From a virus: a stretch of 64,000 bases of DNA. The DNA lies in the IMG/VR virus record IMGVR_UViG_3300031963_008876, positions 85,597 through 149,596 of that record; one strand, 5' to 3'. The notes under the pieces were generated by a model. The model was not told the origin of the DNA. It was given only the letters and a program-made list of their open reading frames with translations, and searched no databases. Shown in pieces: positions 28,462 to 37,600 of this stretch. Position numbers and translations under genes: made by a program. Position 1 is the stretch's first letter; every line of letters starts with the position of its first letter.

Positions 28462-29923
28462 TGCAGGCTTTCATGACGCTGCCTTGACCTTGTTAGACCA
28501 GCACGGCAAGATTGTGTTTGCCGGCCATTCAGAACGTTACAGCAAGCAAAAAAATGATGCTGATATTTCATCAGCCATGCTTGACGAAATTGACATGAGT
28601 CAGGTAGGTACCATTGCGTACTACGAACGTCCGTGGATGAAACAACTGCGTCAATGGTATGCAGGACAGGGTATTGAGTGGAACAAAGTAACCACAAGAC
28701 AAATACTAGAGCAACAGCTTGGCGCTGACCAAGTCAATGGCAAACGCATTAAAAACTACAATCATCATTTGTGTCATGCTGCTGCTGGTTTTCAAACAAG
28801 CCCTTATCCCATAGCCACAGTGGTTGTGATAGATGCTGTGGGCGAATGGGACACAGTGTCAATCTGGGGAGCAATGTATGATAAAAATCTTAAAGCAACG
28901 TATACTCGACTTTGGTCGCAGAGTTATCCACATTCAATTGGATTATTCTACAGTGCTATTACTAAGCGCATTGGCCTACACCCACTAGACGAAGAATACA
29001 TCACCATGGGCATGGCCGGATGGGGAACACCTCGATGGACCGAAGTCATGCGTGATGTACTCGTGGACAATCCAGAACAACTGCGGTTTAGATCAAACTT
29101 ACACACAGGACTTGATTCAAGTTTTTTAGATTGTGCAACCAATGAAGATATTGCTGCTTCGGCACAACAACTCACAGAGTATCTAATACACCAAGTTATG
29201 ACCAAGGCCAAAAACTTTGGGTGGAGTGACAACTTGGTTTACATGGGCGGAGTGGCGCTAAACTGTTTGGCCAATAGGAGGTTAGGTGAATACTTTGATA
29301 ACATATGGATTATGCCTTGTCCTGGTGATGCTGGCAGTAGCCTGGGCGCCGCCGCTCTTGCACACGGCGGTTGTGTTCAGTGGACTAGTGCTAGTCTTGG
29401 CCATAATATACCTGGTGATTACCCTGTTTACAATGCCATGGCTGCTCTTCTCACTGATCGTATTGTGGGTGTGGCATCGGGCCGAGCAGAATTCGGACCC
29501 AGAGCCCTAGGCAATAGATCATTGCTAGCAGACCCCCGTGGCGCTGACATAAAAGACCAAGTGAATTCGATCAAACGCAGACAAAAATTTAGACCTTTTG
29601 CCCCAGTTATTCTGGAGGAGTTGGCTGACGATTACTTTGATATGCCTCGTTGCTGGAGTGACAGTAGGTATATGCAAATTGTCGCTCGTTGCCGGCATCC
29701 TGACTTATTTCCCGCTGTTATTCATGTTGACGGCACTAGTCGTGTACAGACTGTGCCCCGCGACGGATCAGGCATAAGAAAGCTGTTGGAAGCATGGTAC
29801 GCCGAGACAGGTTGCCCTATGTTGCTTAATACAAGTTTAAACATACGTGGGGAGCCAATGGTAAACGACAGAGCAGACGCAGACCGATTTGAAACACTGT
29901 ATGGTGTAAAGGTATGTTCATGA
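28433..29923 (+). CDS. Carbamoyltransferase, NodU/CmcH family (496 aa)
   Basis: The N-terminal ILGISAGFHDAALTLL is the first ATPase-like strand of the family. The HHLCHAAAGF motif, the GVALNCLANRRL segment, and the C-terminal GRAEFGPRALGNRSLLADP and GEPMVNDRADADRF segments complete both domains. It should use carbamoyl phosphate and ATP to place a carbamoyl group on a hydroxyl. At 496 residues it is slightly shorter than NodU (about 560). Its last ~30 codons are duplicated at 30656-30751, flanking an SGNH gene. Carbamoylation of a glycan is the likely role; modification of DNA bases is the alternative. Confidence 0.93.
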   Translation: MKSQNILGISAGFHDAALTLLDQHGKIVFAGHSERYSKQKNDADISSAMLDEIDMSQVGTIAYYERPWMKQLRQWYAGQGIEWNKVTTRQILEQQLGADQVNGKRIKNYNHHLCHAAAGFQTSPYPIATVVVIDAVGEWDTVSIWGAMYDKNLKATYTRLWSQSYPHSIGLFYSAITKRIGLHPLDEEYITMGMAGWGTPRWTEVMRDVLVDNPEQLRFRSNLHTGLDSSFLDCATNEDIAASAQQLTEYLIHQVMTKAKNFGWSDNLVYMGGVALNCLANRRLGEYFDNIWIMPCPGDAGSSLGAAALAHGGCVQWTSASLGHNIPGDYPVYNAMAALLTDRIVGVASGRAEFGPRALGNRSLLADPRGADIKDQVNSIKRRQKFRPFAPVILEELADDYFDMPRCWSDSRYMQIVARCRHPDLFPAVIHVDGTSRVQTVPRDGSGIRKLLEAWYAETGCPMLLNTSLNIRGEPMVNDRADADRFETLYGVKVCS

Positions 29924-30606
29924 TTATAATTATGGGCGATAGTTGGGGCGTGGGAGAATGGGGATCGGATAAAGATCGCAGTTGTTGTTTAACGGGTCCG
30001 GGAATAGGTCAATTGTTTTCTTTGCATGGCAAAGTAATAAATTTTAGTCAGGGCGGTGCTAATAATTTTGAACAACAACAGGAGTTTGAACGGTTGTTGG
30101 CAAAATTCAAACCAGATGACAATGATCAATTTTATTGGATAGTTACAGATCCTTTAAGAAATGTTGTACCTAGCACGTTACTAGAAACTGCTTCAAGTAT
30201 TGAATCTGCCGCACAAGAACTGTTAAATTTGTTTTTTAAAAATATTAATTTCATTGCAACTAGTCGCAATATAACCATTAGGTTAATTGGAGGGCTCTGT
30301 GATCTTGAACCTATATCTTACAGCCATTTAAAAGTGGTTGTTCCAAGTTGGTGCAAAATGCTTAATGCAACTCATACATCATCAATTTTTGTAGATGACA
30401 CAATTAAAGAGCTTGCACCATATATTGCAGCGCATAGGCCTGATTTAAAACATGAATGGACAGAAATAGCCAAAACTGCATTGGACAAAAGAAAAAGTGT
30501 TAAGTACTTAGAATCTTGTGGGCTAATAGTGGCAGACCATCCTTCAAGACAAGCGCACAGATTACTAAGAGATTATTTGTCACCGGGCAACGAAAATGTT
30601 TTTTAA
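29920..30606 (+). CDS. SGNH-like hydrolase (228 aa), copy 3, inserted between duplicated ends
   Basis: The ATG at 29920 overlaps the carbamoyltransferase stop (ATGA) and is preferred to 29914. MIIIMGDSWGVGEW carries the nucleophile Ser, INFSQGGANNFEQQ is the Gly block, and ADHPSRQAHRLL supplies Asp and His. The gene looks more A+T-rich than its neighbours and is bracketed by two copies of the 3' end of the carbamoyltransferase gene, so it appears to be a later insertion. It probably acts on the same glycan pathway. Confidence 0.7.
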   Translation: MIIIMGDSWGVGEWGSDKDRSCCLTGPGIGQLFSLHGKVINFSQGGANNFEQQQEFERLLAKFKPDDNDQFYWIVTDPLRNVVPSTLLETASSIESAAQELLNLFFKNINFIATSRNITIRLIGGLCDLEPISYSHLKVVVPSWCKMLNATHTSSIFVDDTIKELAPYIAAHRPDLKHEWTEIAKTALDKRKSVKYLESCGLIVADHPSRQAHRLLRDYLSPGNENVF

Positions 30607-30655
30607 AAACATTGGTGTTAATATAATGCTAATTCAATCAGTTGATTCTTGTGGG

Positions 30656-30751
30656 AGTTTGACCTTGCACATACGTGGTGAGCCCATGGTCAACGATAGA
30701 GCAGATGCAGATAGATTTGAACGTGAGTATGGTGTCAAGGTCTGTTCATGA
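30656..30751 (+). pseudogene. Duplicated 3' end of the carbamoyltransferase gene
   Basis: This stretch, read in frame to TGA at 30749, encodes HIRGEPMVNDRADADRF...YGVKVCS, nearly identical to the last ~28 residues of the gene ending at 29923. Differences are mostly at third codon positions. There is no start and no upstream domain. The fragment keeps the same ATGA junction with the next gene as the intact copy, as expected if a module was inserted with partial duplication of its left flank. Confidence 0.85.
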
Positions 30752-31293
30752 ATGTGCATGCAATTCATTTGCCCAATCAGGCTCGATGTTTTTTAATTGA
30801 CAGCTTTTTCCCACAAAGTCATCTAGCCAGCATACATGAAATATGTGAGGCTTTCAGCAAAGAGTCTGTGGCCTGGCAGCATCCTGAGTGGACCACGTAT
30901 CGTTACATATATCAAAACTGCTCACCTGAATGGCAGTCAGTTGTGGACTATCTAAAAGTTCCCAACCCAGAACTCACTCAAGCACTGGGCTATGCTGTGA
31001 CATGTGATGAAGTGTTGTTATGGGCAGAGTTTCAAGGCATTGGAATATTGCAACCGCATGTTGAAATACCCGGCGGTAAAAATCTCAGTCAGTTGTATAT
31101 TACCAAACAGCCAGTGCCCAATAACGGCACTACCATCTATACCGATCAAAAAGAAATATTATGCTTGTTGCCGTATCGTGACAACTTTGGATGGTTCTTT
31201 GATGACAGTGGTCGAGTCATGCATGGGCGTGACAATGACGTACCACCAGACATCATACGTTTTACCATGATGATGCACTGGTCTAAAGTGTAA
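30748..31293 (+). CDS. Possible 2OG-Fe(II) oxygenase-like protein (181 aa)
   Basis: The ATG overlaps the stop of the duplicated carbamoyltransferase fragment. LQPHVEIPGG could give the His-x-Glu metal ligands, and RVMHGRDN plus IIRFTMMMHW would then give the distal His and Arg of a small prolyl-hydroxylase-like fold. This reading is by pattern only. The gene ends directly against the convergent amidinotransferase gene with no spacer. If correct it may hydroxylate a sugar or amino acid in the pathway. Confidence 0.45.
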   Translation: MNVHAIHLPNQARCFLIDSFFPQSHLASIHEICEAFSKESVAWQHPEWTTYRYIYQNCSPEWQSVVDYLKVPNPELTQALGYAVTCDEVLLWAEFQGIGILQPHVEIPGGKNLSQLYITKQPVPNNGTTIYTDQKEILCLLPYRDNFGWFFDDSGRVMHGRDNDVPPDIIRFTMMMHWSKV

Positions 31294-32322
31294 TTACAGA
31301 TAAGTTTCTAAACCGCCACGACGGCGGATATCCTGTGTGCAACAAGATATACCGCCGTCCCAGAAGTAGCTGTGACGCAACTCACATATAATGGGTTCAA
31401 TCCCATGCTTCCTACAGTAATCAAAAACTTCTTTGTTGTACGCACTAAAGATCACGTGCGATTCATCTAACACAAGACAGTTGACATCAAACACAGTTTC
31501 GGCCACAAAGCCAGTCCATTTGGTCAGATAAGTGTTCACAAAGTCTGTGAACTCAGGTGTGGGTGTTTGGCCTTGCACATACCATGCGCCAGGTGATTGT
31601 TCGTACTTGAACTTGCCCACTTCCATAGCGGCCCAGATTGAACTGTCCCAGATCTTACATACGTCCCAGCCAGGAAAGTCTTTGGCTAGATCCAAGTTAA
31701 CATCGTGCTTGCTGGACAGTAACACACCGGGTTTGAGAATAGCAAACACAGCATCACCGTGTCCATCTGTAACAGCTTCGTGTATGCGATACTCTGGACC
31801 TAGGCAATTGTCCACAATCCAACGAGTTTGATCAGGACGCAAAAAGTCTGAGTTGTCAAAGAACACATCACGCCCCACACGCACAATACAACTTGCACTT
31901 GCACCATTTAGTATGCAATCTGGATCCCAGGCGCTTTTGTGTGGGTTAATGACTGCATCTCCGTAGCCTCGGCAAACGTTATCCAGTTCAGGCATGGCCA
32001 ACACACGCAACAATTTGCCGCCCAAGGTGATTTGCCAGTCGCGTGGTGTGAGTGGCGGCAGCGGAGCACCTCCTCCTTCAGTTTGGAACCATACAAATTG
32101 ATCTTTTGCAGGTAGATCTGGACGACGAACTTGAGCTCCAAACTGCTCAATGGTCTTGGACAAGTTAGCAAGATCTTCTTCAGTTTCATGGAGAATCTGT
32201 TGCAGTTGATTGCGCACTTGTGGATTGTCTATGAAATCAAAGTAGTCAGGCGAGTAAGCACGACCCACAATTACTTCTTCAAGTGGTTGCCAGCTGGTGT
32301 AGGAGTTAACGATATTGCTCAT
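31294..32322 (-). CDS. Amidinotransferase, GATM/StrB family (342 aa)
   Basis: VTDGHGDAVFAILKPG holds the catalytic His, DNSDF lies in the Asp region, and WDGGISCCTQDIRRRG near the C-terminus matches the GGGFHCWTCDVRR active-site Cys motif of glycine amidinotransferase. The length fits the family. It should move an amidino group from arginine to an amine, making a guanidino product such as an amidino-sugar. ATG 32322 is preferred; a TTG at 32334 extends the frame. It overlaps the upstream glycosyltransferase-like gene by 17 bases. Confidence 0.9.
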   Translation of the reverse strand: MSNIVNSYTSWQPLEEVIVGRAYSPDYFDFIDNPQVRNQLQQILHETEEDLANLSKTIEQFGAQVRRPDLPAKDQFVWFQTEGGGAPLPPLTPRDWQITLGGKLLRVLAMPELDNVCRGYGDAVINPHKSAWDPDCILNGASASCIVRVGRDVFFDNSDFLRPDQTRWIVDNCLGPEYRIHEAVTDGHGDAVFAILKPGVLLSSKHDVNLDLAKDFPGWDVCKIWDSSIWAAMEVGKFKYEQSPGAWYVQGQTPTPEFTDFVNTYLTKWTGFVAETVFDVNCLVLDESHVIFSAYNKEVFDYCRKHGIEPIICELRHSYFWDGGISCCTQDIRRRGGLETYL

Positions 32323-33496
32323 GTATTTTCTCAATCAAGCTATTTAAACGCTTGCTCTTGTTGGCAACAAATAATTGCTGGTTGTGTTCTATGTCTGCTC
32401 TGGCAGCTTCGAACAACTGCGGTAACCTGGGTTGAGCGGCTGCTATGCTGTCACGCAAGCTCTCCCAACGCTGTGTGTGGTTTGCAATTTTATCGTAACT
32501 GTTATCCAGTATGCCATCAAACACACGATAGCCCAGATCACGCAACACTTGCAAACTACCAGCACCACCGCCCACAAAAAACAACTGCCCGTGTTTGATA
32601 GGTTTGAATGTTTTTTCTGTAACAAATGCACCATTTGACTGATCCACATCAAATTGACTTTCCAACACTATGTTACAGTATGCGTTTGCAAAATATTTTG
32701 GTTCCATTACAGAATGATTGTTGCGATCGCTATCACTTAGTTCATCGCTGATGTAAGGTGCCTGATCCAGGAACCGTTTGCGATCATAACGCAGCTGACT
32801 GATCATATCTACTTCTATTGGGCAGTCGGTATCTTCACCGTAAGGTTCTTCACAATAACTCCAATAACTGTTGCTCAGTATACCAGAGCGATGCAGGTCT
32901 GCCATGGCAGTGGCCCGCCACCATTTGTGCAGTCTGCTCAAACAAGTAAAATCTCGTTCTCGTGGCAAGTTGTGAATTTCTAAAGGCGCACTGTTGATGT
33001 TGCGCTGATAATACCACAGTTCAAAGTCGTGAAATGTAACAAAGCCGGGCAACTGGTCTGCGGATGTATTACTGCTGACAAATATATAACAGTCTGGTGG
33101 CAACAGGTGTTGTTCGGCTAATGCGTCCAGTCTGTTTTTGATTCGTCTAGGACTGTCACCTTCGTGGTACATGAACAACACACGTAACTCACTGCGGTGC
33201 AGTTTTTTTCTTACAGCAACTGTCATTAATTCAAAGTAGTCAATGTCAAAGTCAAAGAATCCCAAGCAAACAGGATAGTATGTGTTGGCTGGCAAGCTGT
33301 GGTCGATGTTGTGAACTGTTAAATCAATACCATGTTGACCACAGTATTCTTGTATTCGCACAGGAGTAGTGTATGGCCAGTGCTCGCCAAACTGTCTCCA
33401 GCCGGGAGTGTAAGGTCTAGCTTCGTGCCGTGCCAGGGCAGGATATATTTTACCTTTGATGGTTTGATCAGCAACAAGATTAAGTTTGTAATTCAT
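32306..33496 (-). CDS. TEK-motif glycosyltransferase-like protein (396 aa), copy 4
   Basis: The C-terminal signature is LESQF, VTEKTFKPI, FFVGGGAGSL, LGYRVF and LDNSYDK, with Asn for Glu in the last motif. The N-terminal half contains an LRVLFMYHEGDS strand and an LSRLHKWWRATAMADL helix typical of the linker in GT-B-like proteins. It overlaps copy 5 upstream by 17 bases and the amidinotransferase downstream. The operon suggests transfer of an amidino-modified sugar. Function is inferred. Confidence 0.6.
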   Translation of the reverse strand: MNYKLNLVADQTIKGKIYPALARHEARPYTPGWRQFGEHWPYTTPVRIQEYCGQHGIDLTVHNIDHSLPANTYYPVCLGFFDFDIDYFELMTVAVRKKLHRSELRVLFMYHEGDSPRRIKNRLDALAEQHLLPPDCYIFVSSNTSADQLPGFVTFHDFELWYYQRNINSAPLEIHNLPRERDFTCLSRLHKWWRATAMADLHRSGILSNSYWSYCEEPYGEDTDCPIEVDMISQLRYDRKRFLDQAPYISDELSDSDRNNHSVMEPKYFANAYCNIVLESQFDVDQSNGAFVTEKTFKPIKHGQLFFVGGGAGSLQVLRDLGYRVFDGILDNSYDKIANHTQRWESLRDSIAAAQPRLPQLFEAARADIEHNQQLFVANKSKRLNSLIEKIHEQYR

Positions 33497-34676
33497 ACAA
33501 CATGTTTTGTAGTTCAGGCCAAAGTATGCTAGTCAATCCGCCTTGGTAAAAATGATGAAAGTTGTGTTCTACTAAGGGCACACATGCACGATGAATTTGC
33601 TCACGTTCTTTCAACGACAAACTGTCAAGGTCCTTGAGTAATTTTACTACCTTTTCCACACGCAGTTGATCATCGGTTTCTTGGTCGTAACTTTCGTCAA
33701 ACACAGAATCAAATGTTTTGAAACCATAACTGCGCATGTATTCCAAACTGCCAGCAGGCGCCATCAACACAAACGGCATTTCTAATGCAATGGCCTTGAA
33801 TGTTTTTTCAGTAATGTGCAATCGACGTCCAAAATAAACTGTTTCAGTTGGCACATACACAAGAGAATCCTGCGCTTCTGTAAAATTGGTAAGCCAACAG
33901 CTGGCCATCTGTTGAGTTTCTTCGCCAGCAAACAGTCTAGGCAATTCAGCAGTTCGAAACACTTGCTCAATGTCTGGATATATGTTATTATACTTCTTAG
34001 CAATGTCAACAATGTCAACATTTTCATACACACAGACTCGTGGAGCTGAAATGTGATTGTGTTCCAATTGCTGTTTGAACACATGATACAAAAACAACAC
34101 TCGATGATCACGTTTGCCAGCAACAATCCGATTGGGACTCATGAACGTTTTGGTAGGAGCACGATCACGTGCTCTAGGAATCAAAAAAGACTTATCGTAT
34201 CCACGAAACCAATCTTGACAGGCCCATCCATGATAAAAATAGTAATGACTTTTCCAGCCATATATATCACACAACTGTTCAACTTGTTCTCCATGCTCGC
34301 TAACAATAACATGTCCTTGTGATGTTTTTATTTGTTTGTTTTTAATAATGTTTGCTAAATTTAGATCAGTATAATTTGCAATTAAAAAATCAGCCATGTT
34401 AATGTAGTTGCTGTCAGGATCGTTAAGTCTGTACACAACATCAGCCATGCGATCTAACACTTCGTTAAACAATCCTCCATGTGCATCTAAATGAACTGGT
34501 TCTTGATCATGAAAAAATATATAATCTTCTTCCTCGATGCCATCATACCCAAAATTCAACAATGCGTTGGGGCTGGTATCACCAGGTGGATCACAAAAGA
34601 ACATGCGTGTGCCAGGAACATTTTGCTTGATCCAAGGCCAAAATGTATTGTTGTAAATTTCGTCTATTCTAATCAT
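33480..34676 (-). CDS. TEK-motif glycosyltransferase-like protein (398 aa), copy 5
   Basis: The C-terminal signature is VPTETVYF, ITEKTFKAI, MPFVLMAPAGSL, YGFKTF and FDESYDQ. A DYIFFHDQEP segment near residue 50 and an HRVLFLYHVF strand in mid-protein match the arrangement of copy 4. Its ATG lies on the same CATG as the ATG of the divergent repeat-protein gene, so its promoter must lie inside that gene. It heads the three-gene leftward operon. Confidence 0.6.
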   Translation of the reverse strand: MIRIDEIYNNTFWPWIKQNVPGTRMFFCDPPGDTSPNALLNFGYDGIEEEDYIFFHDQEPVHLDAHGGLFNEVLDRMADVVYRLNDPDSNYINMADFLIANYTDLNLANIIKNKQIKTSQGHVIVSEHGEQVEQLCDIYGWKSHYYFYHGWACQDWFRGYDKSFLIPRARDRAPTKTFMSPNRIVAGKRDHRVLFLYHVFKQQLEHNHISAPRVCVYENVDIVDIAKKYNNIYPDIEQVFRTAELPRLFAGEETQQMASCWLTNFTEAQDSLVYVPTETVYFGRRLHITEKTFKAIALEMPFVLMAPAGSLEYMRSYGFKTFDSVFDESYDQETDDQLRVEKVVKLLKDLDSLSLKEREQIHRACVPLVEHNFHHFYQGGLTSILWPELQNMLYELQT

Positions 34677-37600
34677 GTTTGATGTTTTTTATTCGGGGAA
34701 AAAACCCAATGTTGTGGTGGGAGTACAAGAAGCTGAATCGATTGATCATGCACGTCAGTTGAGTCGCACACGATATTTTTGGTGGATACACTACTTAGCA
34801 GATCTCGAGCACTGGGATTTTTCTTGGGAGCCTGTACCGTGGCAAAGTCACCAACGCCACGCCTGGGCCAACCAACATCAACCTGACGCTGGCATATATC
34901 TTGTGCCTGCAAACTGGGATGGGCAAGAAACCAATTATCACTCTGCTCCTGCAATACATCACGGGGTTGATGCAAACTACTGGCACATTCCCGGCTGGAT
35001 TGATGCTACCAGCATAGATCCACAATGGAGTCCAGACCCAATGGATCCACCTTATATCTACGAGTTTCCTGTGGAGTGGGGATGGGATAGAATTGGTGGG
35101 CCACAGTATCGAGTTCCTGGTGCTAGTGAAATCAAATACGTCAACGCTTTTGTAACAAAAACTCAGCACAATCCATTGCCTTGGTTTCAGCATTGTGAGT
35201 TTAACTGGACTGACGAAGCCTATCGTTGGCGCCCATGTCCCGAAGATCCTCCTTACATCTATGTGTTTGGTAATCAATGGTATCCAGCTGAAGTCATGCC
35301 TACTGTGGAATATCGAGTTCCTGGCGCCACAGAACGCAAATACATGGATCTGCGTGTGCAGTTACCAGAACGTCACACTAACCACTGGCACACTTTGCAT
35401 GATTGCGAATGGGATTATTCATGGGTGCCAGACCCAGGAGATCCACCTTATATCTATGTTTTTGGCAATCAACATTGGCCTGCTGAAAAAATGCCCACAG
35501 TGGAATATCATGTGCCAGGCGCTACCGAGCGCAAGTACATGCACATGACTGCAAGATTACTCAGTGACAAAACCAATTGGACCATACACGAATACATCAA
35601 ACGATGGGACTATTCATGGGTGCCGGATCCAGGAGACCCACCATACATCTACATATGGGGCAATCAACATTGGCCCGGCGAGATCATGCCCACCTTAACA
35701 TATACAATGCCTGGTGCAACAGATATCAAATACGTAGATGGACCACAACCTGAGTTGGGCAGTTGCATGGGCAATTGGGAATGGTGCGAAGATATCAACG
35801 ACAGTGAGTGGGATTGGACGTGGGTACCCAACCCCAAGGACCCTCCCTATATCTATGTGTTTGGCAATCAATGGAATCCGCCAGAATTAAAAGCCAGTAT
35901 CAAGTATCATGTAGATGGTGCTACAGAAGTCAAGTATATGGATCGACGCACCACAAGATTGCCGCAGCCTGATCTTTTTACTAATGTTCTTCCAGTGACG
36001 CAGTTTGATTACTCTTGGGAACCTGATCCCACAGATCCGCCAATGACCTATGTGTTTGGTAGTCAGTGGAATCCTGGTGTGCTAGAACCCGCTGTAACAT
36101 ACAGCACTGGAGGCACAGAAATCAAGTATGTAGACAACATAATTGCTCAAGTGGCACCAAACCCTGAGTCCTGGACACTGCTGGACGATGTGATAGAGTT
36201 TGACTACAGTTGGAGACCAAATCCCACAGATCCCCCTTACATTTATGTGTTTGGTAATCAATGGCTAAGTGCAGAAGTCCGACCTGCACTAGAGTATCAT
36301 GTGCCAGGTGCTACAGAACGCAAGTACATGGATCATCCACGGGCTCAACGTCGTGGCAACCCAGAGTTATTTGTGAAGTTACATCCTTGTGCGTTTGATT
36401 GGTCGTGGGAACCAGAACCAGGATCGCCTCCTTACAAGTATGTGTTTGGTAATCAATGGCACGCCGCAGAAATCATGCCCACAGTTGAATACAACATGCC
36501 AGGTGCTACTGAACTCAAGTATATGGACGAGCCAAAAGCTAAACTACCCGAAAACCCCAATCGACCTTGGTACAATGTAGTTGAGAGCGACATGGATTAT
36601 TCATGGGTACCGGATCCCGGAGATCCTCCATATATCTATGTGTTTGGCAATCAATGGCACTCAGCTGAAATCATGCCCACAGTAGAATATCGCATGCCCG
36701 GCGCTACAGAACGCAAGTACGTGGATATATCCGCACAATTGCTACCTGACTTGACACACTGGCACATACCTGATCATGTTGATGTCACGGACATGGACTT
36801 CTCTTGGGTACCTGATCCAGGTGAGCCGCCCTACATCTATCAGTTTGCCACACAGCACCAAAAAACAGGCGGCCCGCAATATCGGGTGCCATGTGCTAGT
36901 GAAGTCAAGTATGTGGATATGATGCGAGCCGAAGTCAAACGTGAGGCTGTGCCTATTTTTGAAATTGATCACATGGACGGCAATGCTGGTCAGATCCCTA
37001 ACGTGGTCAAAAAGATTCGATATTTTGACAACTATAGAGACACTCTAATACGTCTGGCCAAGAGTCTAGTGGGCGAATACGAGCATGTGTGGGTGTGTAG
37101 CAGTATATGCGATTACACTGACTTTGATTTTTCATGGCATCCAGAAACATGGCAAAGCACCATGCTCCATGTGTTCCCTAGCAACAAACAAAAGTTTGGG
37201 GACACATTCTACATGCATGTGCCTACCTTTGCTGAACGAGCAGAAAAGAAACAGTTGTTAGAATGGTATTCGGTAAACTATGTGTCACGACGGGCAGTGC
37301 CACGCAGACCTATGCCTGTGATTGTGCATGATGGCGACAGTCAAGTTGATGCTGTAAAGTCACAAGACTTTGTGGGTCCATTGGCCATGTTTACCAATCA
37401 TGACTATGTGCCTAGCGACCTTGTTACAGTGCCCTTGTGGCGGCAAGAAACCAAGACTATTGTGCCTGTAAGTTCAGGCGCTGGCAGTGTAGTTGTGCCT
37501 AAAGTGGCTGTGCCCTTTATCAAGACACAGTTGTATGACTATCCGCACATAGACAAAACACAACGAATGTTGAAAGACAAGCCATTAGACATTGTGTTTA

